The notes: generated from the sequence alone by a model not told the origin. A stretch of DNA of 64,000 nucleotides from Sacculina carcini (GCA_916048095.2 OU696576.1:4130548-4194547); one strand, 5' to 3'. Numbered from the stretch's first letter, positions 37,966 to 48,391 are shown. Translations and numbers: made by a program.

Positions 37966-38461
37966 TACCGTAAAACCTCTATTTGAAAGGCACCTTTATA
38001 GAACGCCACATTGGAGGAATATTTGAAAAACAGAACGGCACCTCGAATTTAAATTCAATTTTGATATATTCTTCTCTTTTGGCAATAGCTATTACCGGCT
38101 AATTTTAATTACTGAATTTGTGATTAATTATAATCAATTAAATATCAGTAATTAACTTCAGTGTTAAATGAATATGTAAATTTGTTTTAAATAAATATGC
38201 ATACGTTACCTGGATATTTCTTCATCCATAAAATTTACCGTATCTTCTCGAACCAGCTAGTCGAAACTGACCAGCTAGTCGAAACATAGAACGGCACCCT
38301 CTAATTCAATGGTACCTCTACAAATTTCAACTACCCTACAATACCTCTAAGTTACCCTCTAATACGTACAATACCTTTATAAAACTCTACAAAACTACTA
38401 CAATACCTCTACAATACCCTCTCATCCAACGGTACCTCTGTAATTGAAGGGAACTACGGTA
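37966..38461. mobile_element. TA-target MITE, 496 bp
   Basis: Ends TACCGTAAAACCTCT and, inward from the right, TACCGTAGTTCCCTTC, with a TA dinucleotide on each side. Interior segments repeat GAACGGCACC and GGTACCTCT. It fits a pogo/mariner-type non-autonomous element. Superfamily inferred. Confidence 0.6.
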
Positions 38462-38531
38462 TAAGGTTTGAAAAATAGAACGGCAAATAGCTGTTTCACG
38501 ATATATTCAGTTGCCAAGATACCGACTAGGA

Positions 38532-39102
38532 CTAGTACAATATTGCCCTATGAACATATTGGCCACAAACGCCCGCATGCTCCCATACTCTAAAATAGGG
38601 CAATATGTTCACCTCGGCCAGTGTAGTGTCAAAGGCGTACCAAGTGCGGTGAGTGCGACTGCGGCTTGTGGCCAATATGTTCACTTTTCACCATAGCGTA
38701 ATTTCAGTGGTTTTCAACACAACGCACGAGTTTGTATACAACAGATAGCTAGCACATAAGTGCAGATAGATAGCACTGTGTGTGGTTATGCTAGGTTCAG
38801 TAAGCTGACCTAAACAAACTTGACCTAACCTGACCAACCTAACCTAACCTAATCAATAACCACACAGTACGTTATGTGCTAGCTAACTGTAGTGTATAAA
38901 CTCGTTTGTTGTGTTGAAAACCACTGAAATTTCGCTATGGTGAAAAGTGAAAATATTGGCCACACGCCGCAGTCGCACTCACCGCACTTGGTACGCCTTT
39001 GACACTATACTGGCCGAGGTGAACATATTGCCCTATTCCAGAGTATGTGAGTATGCGGGCATTTGTGGCTATTATGTTCATAGGGCAATACTGTAGTACT
39101 CC
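38532..39102. mobile_element. Palindromic MITE, copy E, with 9-bp TSD
   Basis: CGACTAGGA flanks it at 38523-38531 and 39103-39111. The arms are as in the other copies (ACAATATTGCCCTATGAAC left, complement right), with a centre of AACCTGACC/CTAACCTAA units. It and copy B are the two copies with a matching 9-bp duplication. Confidence 0.78.
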
Positions 39103-39169
39103 CGACTAGGATTTGGCGACGATTGTATGTCCATTTTCACATCGTCCGTCTATACCATTTGCAAATAGA

Positions 39170-39379
39170 GTTAATCCAAATGAAAATAGACTTAATCCAA
39201 ATGAAAATAGAGTTAATCAAAATGAAAATAGACTTAATCCAAATGAAAATAGACTTAATCAAAATGAAAATAGAGTTAATCAAAATGAAAATAGACTCAA
39301 TCCAAATGAAAATATACTTAAACAAAAGGAAAACTGAGTTAATCCAAGTGCAAATAGACTTAAACCCAAGAGAAAATTA
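39170..39379 (+). repeat. Left 21-bp array of element 1
   Basis: About ten tandem units. The outer ones are nearly identical and the inner ones decay (AAACAAAAGGAAAACTGA and similar). A 7-residue periodic frame over it is an artefact. Confidence 0.9.
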
Positions 39380-39689
39380 TCAAAAATAATATTATGTAGA
39401 TGTTTTAGTGTAAATGTAATAATTGTTCAGACTCATTTACTGATATTTCAGCAAAACTGATTAATCGGAGCTCAAAATGACGACTGGCAACGATTAATAG
39501 TACATTATATAAATTTTATATTGTTACATAAATGCTGGTATTCACGTAATATTGTTGTTGTAATTGGTCTTGTGTGACAGTGAATCTGGTCACCAATTAG
39601 CAATGTCTATACACTGCAGTGCACTGCGTGTTCAAAACTGAGCACATTCCATAATGTACAGTTCCACCTTCTTCACCTTCTTACCTATA

Positions 39690-40140
39690 TTCGCTTCTAA
39701 CTCCCTCTGATCGTCCTTTAAGTCGCCGTCCTGTGCCCCTCGTATGTCCTCCTGCTGACCACGAGTCTAACTGGTCAGCTAAATCCTTCTACTTTTCTGC
39801 TCCCCGACTTGATAACTCTCTTCCTCATCACATTCTACAGACAAAATCCTACTCTTCCTTCTCGGCTTCCCTCCATATATACTTAGTGTCTCTTCCGTCG
39901 CCGCCCACTTACCCCTATAGAAATTGCTGATACTCTTTTTGGCTTATCTCTCAACCCCAAAATTTAATATTTCCTCTGTCAGCTACACTTCTCTGAACCC
40001 ATTCTTTTATTTTCTCTCGCCTCTGATCATGCGCTGTATATATTTTCTTGATTTTCTTGATTGTTGTATACATTTCCTGCTCTTGATATTTTTTTGTGTC
40101 TTGTCACTTCAGCTCATTTAATTGTTATTTCTGAGCTCCT
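39690..40140 (+). pseudogene. 3' end of a CR1/L2-type LINE inside element 1
   Basis: A plus-strand frame to 39930 reads KSFYFSAPRLDNSLPHHIL, the typical C-terminal W/D-N-S-L-P block of CR1-group reverse transcriptases. It is followed by a T-rich 3' region. Truncated at the 5' side, ends unclear. Confidence 0.55.
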
Positions 40141-40585
40141 ATCACTGTTTATACCTTATTTGGCTCTTTTTGTACGTTTTCGCGCCTTTCAATTTTTCCT
40201 TTATTCTGTTGGTTTGTTGTTGGTAAAAACTGTTTCGGTAGCTGTTGTTTATGCGAGTGTGCATGTTTGAGCGACAGCATAGTGGCACGATGAGGTGGTC
40301 GTGTGACATTTGCACGATATTTAATGGAGTGCCTGAACGTGCTCAATTGCGCGCCATATCGATGAATTTCAGTTGTGCGAGTTCCTGTGACTGTTTCTGT
40401 GGCAGTTGCTATCACATGGAGTGTGTTGTTTATACGTGATATGAGCAAAGTGAGTTTTCTAAATGAGCTTGGGAATGAATGAGATGCGCGGTGAGAATAT
40501 ATTGCAAGCACATGACTAGCAACAACAACAAATACAGCAAAAACAACAAGTGAACTAGCAAGCTTTAAGAGATGATTAGCAATCT

Positions 40586-41635
40586 TCAAGGCACTTCGAC
40601 AATATCTTCCTGCCGAATGATCACTGAGTAGTACTTCTCCACTGAGCAGGTGTAAGTTTGCAAGTGAGATGGTTCTATATTACTGATGGCCTGCAGGGCG
40701 ATTTCTTCCATTGCGCTGATGCGCTGTTCTGTCATTGAGACTCCACAGTCACCGCGACCAGTCACACCAGTGATTTCGTCCATCCGTTGTCTCAACTGCC
40801 GCTTGATATTGCTCTTCAGAGAGCTCCATAATAGCTCTATGGGGTTGAGAAGGTATGAATATGGAGCAAGTCGAAGCAGTCCACAATAATCCTGAATAGA
40901 AAAAAGTTCCTCCAGGTTGCTGTGTGCCGGCGCGTTGTCCATAATTATTGTGGGCCGGTGAATTTCAGCATATCTGCATGCCTGCATCAATGACTGCAAC
41001 CATTGCACACAGTCTTGCTTTTTAAATGATCCTCTCTTCGTGGAGACTAGCACTACCCGTGAGCTTGTCATGACCCCGATTATATGGAGGTTGGCTGCTT
41101 TGCTGGTTGGTAAAACAACTGAAGCTCTGGCACCGATCCTGGACCGGCCATGACTCCTCCTGCAGAATAAATTAAAATTGGTTTCGTCGAGCCATACTGG
41201 AGTGCCGCCTTTAGACCGCACCTTGAACAATGCCTCCATGTATGCGGCTCTTTTCATTTTATTTTCAGTCGAATTAATTTTGTCGACAGTGGGCCGCACA
41301 TTTTTTAGCGAAAATATCTCGCCGTCCAACCAGTTTCTTATGGTGTTGACGCACACCTGGCATCCGAATTGTGACCTGATAATGGTCTGGAGCTCTTCTA
41401 ACGTGGTGGACGGTGATTTCTCCACCGCCGAAACCAATGTCATCAACATTTCAGGTGTCTTTTTGATATGGTTCCCGCCTCTTGGCTTTACTGTGTCCTG
41501 GTTCTTTTTCAACCAATTGTAGGCTGTTTTTACATTTACACCAAGAGTTCTGGCCACGCCTTTCCAATCACCTTCATTTCGAAAAGCTTCAATAATTATT
41601 TTTCTGTCTTTTTCATTAATTTTGTTGTACTTCAT
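40586..41635 (-). CDS. IS630/Tc1-type transposase, DD33E, frame intact
   Basis: 349 residues from ATG 41635. Residues 8-45 form a helix-turn-helix of homeodomain type (DRKIIIEAFRNEGDW, then ARTLGVNVKTAYNWL). A second DNA-binding region spans about 55-115. The DDE_3 catalytic triad is visible: D150 in VWLDETNF, D233 in IIMDNAPAHSN, and E267 in LLNPIELLWSSLK. The second spacing is 33 residues, one less than classical Tc1. Length is normal for the superfamily and there are no stops, so it may still be active. It lies inside the element with tandem-array ends and presumably binds those 21-bp units (inference). The related but broken protein at 55020-55982 shares LLRLAP, the W-S-x-L-K-S block and the array-type ends. 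Confidence 0.88.
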   Translation of the reverse strand: MKYNKINEKDRKIIIEAFRNEGDWKGVARTLGVNVKTAYNWLKKNQDTVKPRGGNHIKKTPEMLMTLVSAVEKSPSTTLEELQTIIRSQFGCQVCVNTIRNWLDGEIFSLKNVRPTVDKINSTENKMKRAAYMEALFKVRSKGGTPVWLDETNFNLFCRRSHGRSRIGARASVVLPTSKAANLHIIGVMTSSRVVLVSTKRGSFKKQDCVQWLQSLMQACRYAEIHRPTIIMDNAPAHSNLEELFSIQDYCGLLRLAPYSYLLNPIELLWSSLKSNIKRQLRQRMDEITGVTGRGDCGVSMTEQRISAMEEIALQAISNIEPSHLQTYTCSVEKYYSVIIRQEDIVEVP

Positions 41636-41896
41636 TTGTACTAAAAATGTAAATCCAACCCGAGAACAATTGCCAACTCAGTTTCGACTGTTAAATATTT
41701 AGTCAAGTTTCTGCTCAAAGTTTTTTGTAGTGTTTCCAGTTTTCAGCCAAATATTTACAGAAACTTATGATTTTACGTTAAGTTTTTTGTTTCAACAAAA
41801 ATTTGAACAATAAATAATTTAAATTGATCAATATATGATAAAAATATTATTAGTATAAATATAATATGTATTATTATACAATAAAAAAATTACTGC

Positions 41897-42074
41897 GCTG
41901 ATTATCTCAGTTTTCATTTGGTTTAGGTATATTTTCCATTGGATTAAGTCTATTTTCATTTTGCTTAACTCTATTTTCATTTGGATTAAGTCTATTTTCA
42001 TTTGGATTAAGTCTATTTTCATTTGGATTAACTCTATTTTCATTTGGATTAAGTCTATTTTCATTTGGATTAAC
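41897..42074 (-). repeat. Right 21-bp array of element 1
   Basis: Inverted counterpart of the left array, about eight to nine units, outer units best preserved. Confidence 0.9.
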
Positions 42075-42093
42075 TCTATTTGCAAATGGTATA

Positions 42094-43300
42094 GTTCGTC
42101 TCAAATGCAGTGCTGGTAAAAGCATGTTGACAATGTGATGTTTTGCGTTCTGCGGTGCGCAAAATGCATCCGATGCGTCTTCTGATGGAATCATAACACG
42201 ACCACTCAATCTTACCGGCGTCATACACCACTCAGCACTGCATTCATATAACACCAAAACCAGCCTGTAGACACACGAATAACCAGCCATTACCAGTGCT
42301 ACCAGCGCTACAGCCCCGTACAACAATGCAGTGCAAAATCCACTTACTTGCCCACGCATCGGCACGACCCCAGCAGAGCAGGACTCACTTGACAACACAT
42401 TGGCACGTCCCCAGTCGATCACTCGTCCCCTGACACTACACACCGGATGGCCATGTGCCGAAGAGGCCACAAAGCGCACACTAAGTCGCACGTGCCACAG
42501 CACATCGAGCTCCTTTGGGACCAGCCCTGCCAAGCGTCATTTATTCACGGTCGTCGGCGTCATCGGCATCACCAAATCACCCTAGACGAAGTCGACGATG
42601 CGTTGTAGTAGCACGCCAAATCCACACGCTCAAACAAGCACCGACCCACTCGCATTAACTTGCGAACAGAGGACAGACAGGCAGACACACAGATATATCG
42701 TCAGCGAGGAAAGGGGAAGCCTGCCACTGACCGCCACCGACCAATTAGTCACTGTACAGTCGGCCGCCGTACGTGCCAATTACACGCGGCATTTGTGTTT
42801 TGACAGGCAATTTGGAGCCGAGGCAGCATCTTGCGATACATAGCCATCATCGGCACGCTTATTAAGGGCGCACAGTGCGCCGCGCCACACTTAAATCCAT
42901 ACGAGAACGAAGTATGTCAAGTCGTAAAACGGTTATACCGTGCTTGACGAGACGCCATAAATTGTACATCACCAAATTAGGGTATCAAGCGAAATGACCA
43001 CAAAAATCAAATGGATACAATACCACTCATATAGGTGAAATCCTTGACAATAGTCATTAGAATCATTCAATTTTTCATATTACAGCTAGTTTGGTCAGAT
43101 ATTATCGTCCGCTCATACAAAACAAATTTAACCATGTAGATTCGCAGTAGATAAAAGATGAAAGATATATAAAAACGCCATCTGGTGATAATTATTGTTT
43201 AAAAAACGCTTACAATATTTTTCCTCTGACATCACACGTTATCCTTTCACTCAAGCCCAGAAATGAGAATCAGGACAAGAGCATTTGGGACAAGGATGCC
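42094..43300 (-). other. GC-richer region, possible alternative promoter
   Basis: Moderate GC and few repeats compared with its surroundings. It contains a good minus-strand splice donor (GTAAGTGG after 42348) at the end of an open frame running from about 42530. See the candidate alternative first exon. Confidence 0.3.
42348..42359 (-). CDS. Candidate alternative first coding exon of the NAV-like gene
   Basis: ATG CGT GGG CAA followed directly by the donor GTAAGTGG on the minus strand. It ends in a Gln codon at phase 0, exactly like the main first exon, so splicing to exon 2 would give Q-IYTDWANHY. The frame stays open upstream to about 42530 but with no earlier ATG. Vertebrate NAV genes are known to use alternative first exons. 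No transcript evidence; the match could be chance. Confidence 0.25.
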
Positions 43301-44368
43301 TCATCGACGCATAACACACACATACACACACACAAGCACACACAGGCACACACACTCGTGGTCAGGTCGACTTTTTGTGCTGGCCGGTTGTGTCGTAAAC
43401 CACGGCCGAGTGGCGACATGAATAGACACAGATTTGATCGTTGGTCACACACCATCAACTTCCTTGACAGCCGCCACGCTGAAATGTGCGACGGTGACGC
43501 GCATACAAATTGCGCCGACTAGCATTCCAGCATAGCGCAGCGCACTTCACGTGACAAGAGCACGCATTCACCTGCGAGCGGTCGCCGTTTCCGGAACGGG
43601 AGTGTCCACGGCACCATCCATGATCGAGAATATCAACAAGCATATAAGATGGTAGACAGTAAGAATTTATCGCAACAAGGATGATAGTAAGCAGCGCAGA
43701 CGAAGAGGAAAATCAGAATGTCACATTTTTCATGAAGAACTGATCGCGTGTATCGGTAATGCAGTCATGTAGAAATCAGTGTGCTTCAATTGTAACTACT
43801 GGTACTTGGACTTGTTCTTACTTGTTCTTCTTCAGGCAGAAGTATCCAGCAGCATCACTCGGACAAGAACAAGAAGAGATATCTAATAAGACTGTTGAAA
43901 TACGCCTTCCCACTCAAGAGGAAAGTTGATGAATAGCACGTGATATGGTTAGAACTACGGCGAACCCAATGCAATTTGCGACCAAAAATAAAACAGATAT
44001 CACAGAGAACATCAGAACTTGTATCAGTGCACACGCAAACACTGTGATTACCTCAAGATATTACGTGTTGTTCGCTAATCGGTCACAAATATTTCCTGGT
44101 CCCATTTGCCAGCCTCCGATTTAAATGTTTCTCAAGACAATCATGTATGCAGGTTGCGCGTCACTTGCTAATTCCTAGAACATTGCGTGCTAAACAAGCA
44201 ATACCCCAGACGACATAAAATTATTAAAACAATGTCAATTACAAAAACGTTATATATTACAACTTAAACTCAAATGCTAATTACATGGTACGCAATTATA
44301 TAGTCATCATCATTTAAGGTATACACCATATAAAAATAATTACAGGACATGCAATCACATAAACATCT
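43301..44368 (-). other. Intronic, no recognised feature
   Basis: One short CA run (43305-43355) and otherwise unremarkable sequence. Confidence 0.4.
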
Positions 44369-44409
44369 CATGATATACTGGCTATACGAGTATAACCAGT
44401 ATATCATGA
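44369..44409. repeat. Perfect inverted repeat (14-bp stem)
   Basis: TCATGATATACTGG faces CCAGTATATCATGA. Inside, TATA pairs again with TATA around CGAG, which can form a cruciform. Confidence 0.85.
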
Positions 44410-44449
44410 TATGGCAAGTATGTCTTATTGACACTGCACACGCACATAC

Positions 44450-44916
44450 ATGCAAACACACACACACACGCAGGCATAGCCAACAGCGTGTCCCAGTAAT
44501 CATTGAATGGACCAAGTATGTGAGGAACACCAACAGGTGGTATAAATTTACCATATTTGAGTATACTTCAATAATATGTATACGTTTGTGTGCACGTGTA
44601 CTGGTGTGTATGTGTATGTGTGTATGTGTGCCGGTATGTATGTATCGCGAACACAGCCTTCTCTACTGCTGTGTTCAAATGCGTAATTATATAATTATTA
44701 GATATGTATGTATCCGAGCCATTGTGTGTTTGTGCGTACATGTATGTGAGTGTGTATGAACGCAAATATACTCACCTATACATACACACATGTACACACA
44801 CGCGCAAACACACACGCACACACACACACACAGACAAACACACATTGACACCTGACAAATATGCACACACCTTCACGCAGCCACATACGCTTGCCACACA
44901 AACGCGCGCACACACC

Positions 44917-44964
<48 letters not shown>

Positions 44965-45293
44965 TGCGACAGGTTAACAATGCCTCACTGACAAACGTGT
45001 CAGGATATATGGGGCAAATCAAAGTCCAAATGTACACGCATATGAGAACGCTTATATGAATGTACGTGAGTGCGAATGTGCGCGTATGTGTGCGTATGTG
45101 TATGTATGTGTGTGTGCGTATGTGTGTGTATGTGTGTGTGCTTATGTGTGTGTATGTGTGTGTGCCCGTGTGTGTATATATGTGTGTGTGTATGTACGTG
45201 TGTGTGTATGTATGTGTGTGTGTGTGTGTATGTTGCGTGTGCATATATTATATTTTTGTTTTGTGGGTTTTATACAAGGATATTTGTGTGTGT

Positions 45294-45361
<68 letters not shown>
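44450..45361. repeat. Cluster of CA and TG microsatellites
   Basis: CA runs near 44457-44475 and 44770-44960. TG runs with TA and CG variants at 45070-45238, and a nearly pure TG run at 45282-45361. Adjacent CA and TG tracts are complementary and could pair. Confidence 0.9.
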
Positions 45362-45364
<3 letters not shown>

Positions 45365-45806
45365 TTGTAATTTCAAATGTATTGCCATCATCATCAACAA
45401 ACAACAGTAACATAGAAGTGGTCAGAGGCATCAATTCGTCGAGCCACAGCTTCCTGACGAACGAATATCAAATACAGTTTTCACATGAAATTATGCACAG
45501 TAATGGCAAATTTGGCAAAAATGAAAAACGAAGACAAGAATTGAATACTCATATATATCAAGCTTATAGTTGAAAACACGGTTATACACGACAACGAGAA
45601 CAGTAATTGCAAGTGCTGCAATAACTGTGTGTGTGTATGTGTGCGTGCGTGCATGTATGTATGTGTGTATGTGTGCACGTGTGGTGGAATAATATTGTTC
45701 GTAGATCACTTTCAACAAGCGTGTTCAAATTAACTGATGCAGAACATTTAGCAATAGTTCACGATTAATAATTGAACACAAATGTAATGTCACATACACA
45801 CACGAA

Positions 45807-45837
<31 letters not shown>

Positions 45838-46031
45838 GAGCACACACATGTGTACACAAGTCATTGCATAGACAAAAGGTCAGTCAAAACCGTATGTGTG
45901 ATTACTTGTCTTCATCAAACATAATGAAAGAAGGAGCTGCAATCCTAAATTACCAAACCACATACTATACACACCAACCTACTGTACGCACCAAGACTGA
46001 GCGGTCCATCGGTCCTTTAGCATCAGCTCAC
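45362..46031 (-). other. Start of NAV-like intron 1
   Basis: Includes small TG and CA runs (45627-45680, 45793-45850). The donor GTGAGCTGATG is at 46031 downward on the minus strand. Confidence 0.5.
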
Positions 46032-46166
46032 CTGGATAATGTTCTTGCTGCCCTTCTGGTGACCATTTGACGAGGCCGCCACAACGGTAGTTCCGTGGGA
46101 TGATGTCATCTTGAGACGCAACGATGTTTCGCTCCAGCGAGAGTCCTCGGTCTTGGCACAGGCCAT
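46032..46166 (-). CDS. Neuron navigator-like gene, first coding exon
   Basis: Minus-strand ATG at 46166 (context GTCATCATGG) opens 45 codons ending NIIQ at a CAG|GTGAGC donor. An in-frame TGA lies upstream, and no earlier ATG intervenes. The exon ends in phase 0 and exon 2 begins in phase 0 with IYTDW. The junction Q-IYTDW repeats the conserved Gln seen in vertebrate navigators. The N-terminal peptide itself (Ser/Thr/Lys-rich, beginning MACAKTEDSRW) is not conserved, so the call rests on start, donor, phase, strand and junction. The implied first intron is 33.6 kb. Confidence 0.55.
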
Positions 46167-46366
46167 GATGACGTCGGAGGCACAACAATCAGGTCGAAAC
46201 GTGACGAAAACGCTGCGTCACCAGTGGAGCGGTGAAGAGAGCGAATGGAACATGACACCCAATCGCCCGTTCTCACTGAAAGACAGAAAAACGGGAGTTT
46301 TACGAGAAAAAAGAGTTTCGCAGTGGCTAGGATGTAGTCACATTGTATCTCAACTATGATGAAACC
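46167..46366 (-). promoter_or_regulatory. Presumed 5' UTR or promoter side of the NAV-like gene
   Basis: GC-richer than the surrounding intron. I see no TATA box or defined motif. The assignment is only by position upstream of the first ATG. Confidence 0.25.
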
Positions 46367-46374
46367 CTCTAGAT

Positions 46375-46772
46375 CAGTGTTTCTCAACCTTTTTCTTGTC
46401 GGAGCCCCCTTCAACACAATGCGGATCAGTGTGGCCCCCAGAAATAGTCCGTGGTCCTCGTGGAAATCCTTGTGGCACCTTACACACATGGATAGTCGCA
46501 TCGCGATTTATACAGAGCTCATGTACGTCGGTGTATATTTTCACTTACCACCAAAACAACACCACGACCATGCCAACAGGTGGAGTGAGCATACACATTG
46601 GCGGATCACACGATTGAAGTGTACAACATCGAGATATTACTGGAATACACTCTTACAACATGAATTTTTCGTGGCTCCTGAAAAAATATTGTGGCCCCCC
46701 ATGTTATAAATTTGGTCCTATGGCCCCTCAAAATAATCCCGTGAACCATATGGCCCACGTTGAGAAACGCTG
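46375..46772. mobile_element. hAT MITE, 398 bp, CAGTGTTTCTCAACC ends
   Basis: Ends CAGTGTTTCTCAACCTTTTT and, inward from the right, CAGCGTTTCTCAACGTGGG, the classic hAT terminal type. Flanks are CTCTAGAT and CCCTAGAA (8 bp, six matching). Non-coding. Confidence 0.85.
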
Positions 46773-46845
46773 CCCTAGAATCTCAACTAGATTCACCCCC
46801 GGTTAAGAGCGCTGCTCTAGATGACTAGCGATGAAGCCTCTAGAT

Positions 46846-47192
46846 CAGGGATTCTTAACCGGTAGTGCTCGCACCCCATAGGGGGTACACGCCTGTATCC
46901 TAGGAGGTGCGAGGATTCCTTTAATTTTTTAAACAAATTATATATTTCACATATGCATTATATATTTCCTGAAAAAATGTAGTTATGCTTGATCCTCTTA
47001 AAGGAGTTGTATGAATGAATATCAACTAAAACGTTTTGTTGTTACGTCGTTTGTATGTTTATATTTTCGTATAAGTATCAAGAATCCAAGGGGTGCGAGA
47101 ACTGACCACGGGTATACGAGGGTAATCGGGGTACGTGAACTGACTGATGATTTGAAAGGGGTGCGAGCACTTAGAAAGCTTAAGAACGACTG
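46846..47192. mobile_element. hAT MITE, 347 bp, CAG...TTCTTAA ends
   Basis: Ends CAGGGATTCTTAACCGG and, inward from the right, CAGTCGTTCTTAAGC. The subterminal GTGCTCGCACC is also inverted. Flanks are CTCTAGAT (46838-46845) and ATCTAGAT (47193-47200), seven of eight matching. Confidence 0.87.
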
Positions 47193-47390
47193 ATCTAGAT
47201 GAAACTATCTATGAGCGATAAAGCTCTCTAGGTGCAGAAATCACAACCTCGGTCTTCGATCTGGTAAAACAGATATTACGATATTAACGCACCATATATC
47301 GACATAAACGGATGACGGATAAACGAGTTCAAGTGATCTACAAGCAATATAAACGCCCTTTCGCTTCCTGAGTATTCACCATTTTTATCC

Positions 47391-48310
47391 ATGATTAAGA
47401 GTTATTCCGCGAGGGAATTCGCAATATCCTCCGGGTTGTCAGTATGTATAGCCGTCCAACCGACATTTGCGAGAATATTCGTGTCAAATCGCCTGCAATT
47501 TCTCGATTTCAATGGCTGTTGTTCAAGTACAAAAGAAGTCGAAATGGAAGTACCTCAGTGCTCAATTTTGGGACCATTACTGTTTTTAATCTATGTTAAT
47601 GACCTTTTCAAATGATTCACTTCATCGCAATTTTAAATGTTTCATGACGACACTGCTGTTTTTATCTCAGCCTCTACACAGAATGAATTGACGAGTAAAG
47701 CCAACAATCTTTTAAGTAACATATCAGAGTGGTTCAAAGCAAATATACTACGGTTAAACACTTCTAAGACGAAATATCAAATATATAATTTCACCAAAAA
47801 TGAGCGGAGTGATTTAAACTCATTAATTGACAATGCTCGAATTGATCACTCGCCAGTGGTGAAATATCTGGGGGTAATGTTAGATAATGTCCTCAAATTC
47901 CGTGCTCATATCAAGTATACAACTTCAATAATTAACAGGCACATTGGAATTGTTTCGAAAGCTCGTAAATTTTTAATCTCTGAACACGCGCATTTATTAT
48001 ACAATCGTATTGTAAATCGTATCGTATTGTAATTTAAATTGGGCATTGGGGTATCCTACCCATTACAATCCTTTAATTGTTGCGCAAAAAAGAGTTCTGA
48101 GGATTATCGACATGGCTCCATATGGTTCACATACAAGCCCAATTTTTAAAAAGTGTAAGGTACAAAAATTTCGTGATCTCGTCAAATCAAACTGTATGGT
48201 TTTAATGCATAGTTTTTTAACCAATCCACTTCCCCCATGGATTTCTCACAATTTTATTTTGAAACTCAATACAAGAAATCTGAGAGAAAACATCATTTTG
48301 AGGAGCTAAG
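47391..48310 (+). pseudogene. Decayed LINE reverse transcriptase (CR1/Jockey group)
   Basis: Blocks in order on the plus strand are VPQCSILGPLLFLIYVNDLF (the usual G of PQG is Cys), FHDDTAVFIS (the box is normally FADDT), LNTSKTKYQIYNF, VKYLGVMLDN, and a C-terminal QKRVLRII ... FRDLVKSNCMVLMHSF segment. Frame breaks occur near 47613-47637 and 48032-48046. The 5' half and endonuclease are missing. Confidence 0.75.
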
Positions 48311-48342
48311 AGTAAATAATGATTATGAAGAACATTACATGT

Positions 48343-48391
48343 TCCCCATACCCCCATGTCCCCGTACCCCATGTCCCCCCATACCCCCCAG
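48343..48391. repeat. C-rich array, G-quadruplex potential on the minus strand
   Basis: Runs of four to six C separated by ATA, ATGT or GTA. On the minus strand this gives at least six G4-or-longer runs with short loops. It follows directly on the LINE relic and may derive from its tail. Confidence 0.8.

Larger units (their letters stand above)
39153..42091 (-). mobile_element. Tc1/IS630-like transposon with 21-bp tandem-array TIRs (element 1)
   Basis: 2.94 kb, flanked by TA at 39151-39152 and 42092-42093. Both termini read inward as TACCATTTGCAAATAGAG and then enter an array of 21-bp units (TTAATCCAAATGAAAATAG plus AC/AG). The left array has about ten units and the right about eight or nine. 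The G/C order of the unit junctions is the same in both arrays, so they are true inverted repeats. The interior carries an intact transposase (40586-41635) and a LINE 3' fragment. Confidence 0.85.
12390..46031 (-). other. NAV-like intron 1, 33.6 kb, filled with mobile elements
   Basis: Defined by the donor GTGAGCTGATG next to 46032 and the acceptor before 12389. The interior holds at least six palindromic elements, several hATs, LINE pieces, a Tigger relic, a Tc1/IS630-like transposon and long microsatellites, each listed separately. If the upstream exon is wrong, this is simply the 5' region of the gene. Confidence 0.55.

Noticed and set aside
39170..42074. CRISPR-like array from regularly spaced 21-bp repeats
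   Set aside because: There are no unique spacers. The units are contiguous, inverted at the two ends of a transposon, and the genome is animal.
41907..42533. 208-codon minus-strand frame
   Set aside because: Its C-terminal third is the 21-bp array of a transposon and its start is not an ATG. Only the splice donor at 42348 is kept, as a candidate exon end.
44704..45410. Cys/Val-rich and His/Thr-rich frames over the CA/TG cluster
   Set aside because: Microsatellite artefacts. The same kind recurs at 5142, 7832, 12736, 18277 and 28619.
46106..46501. 131-codon minus-strand frame overlapping the first NAV exon
   Set aside because: It is a different frame from the one that splices to exon 2, and it runs into a hAT MITE.
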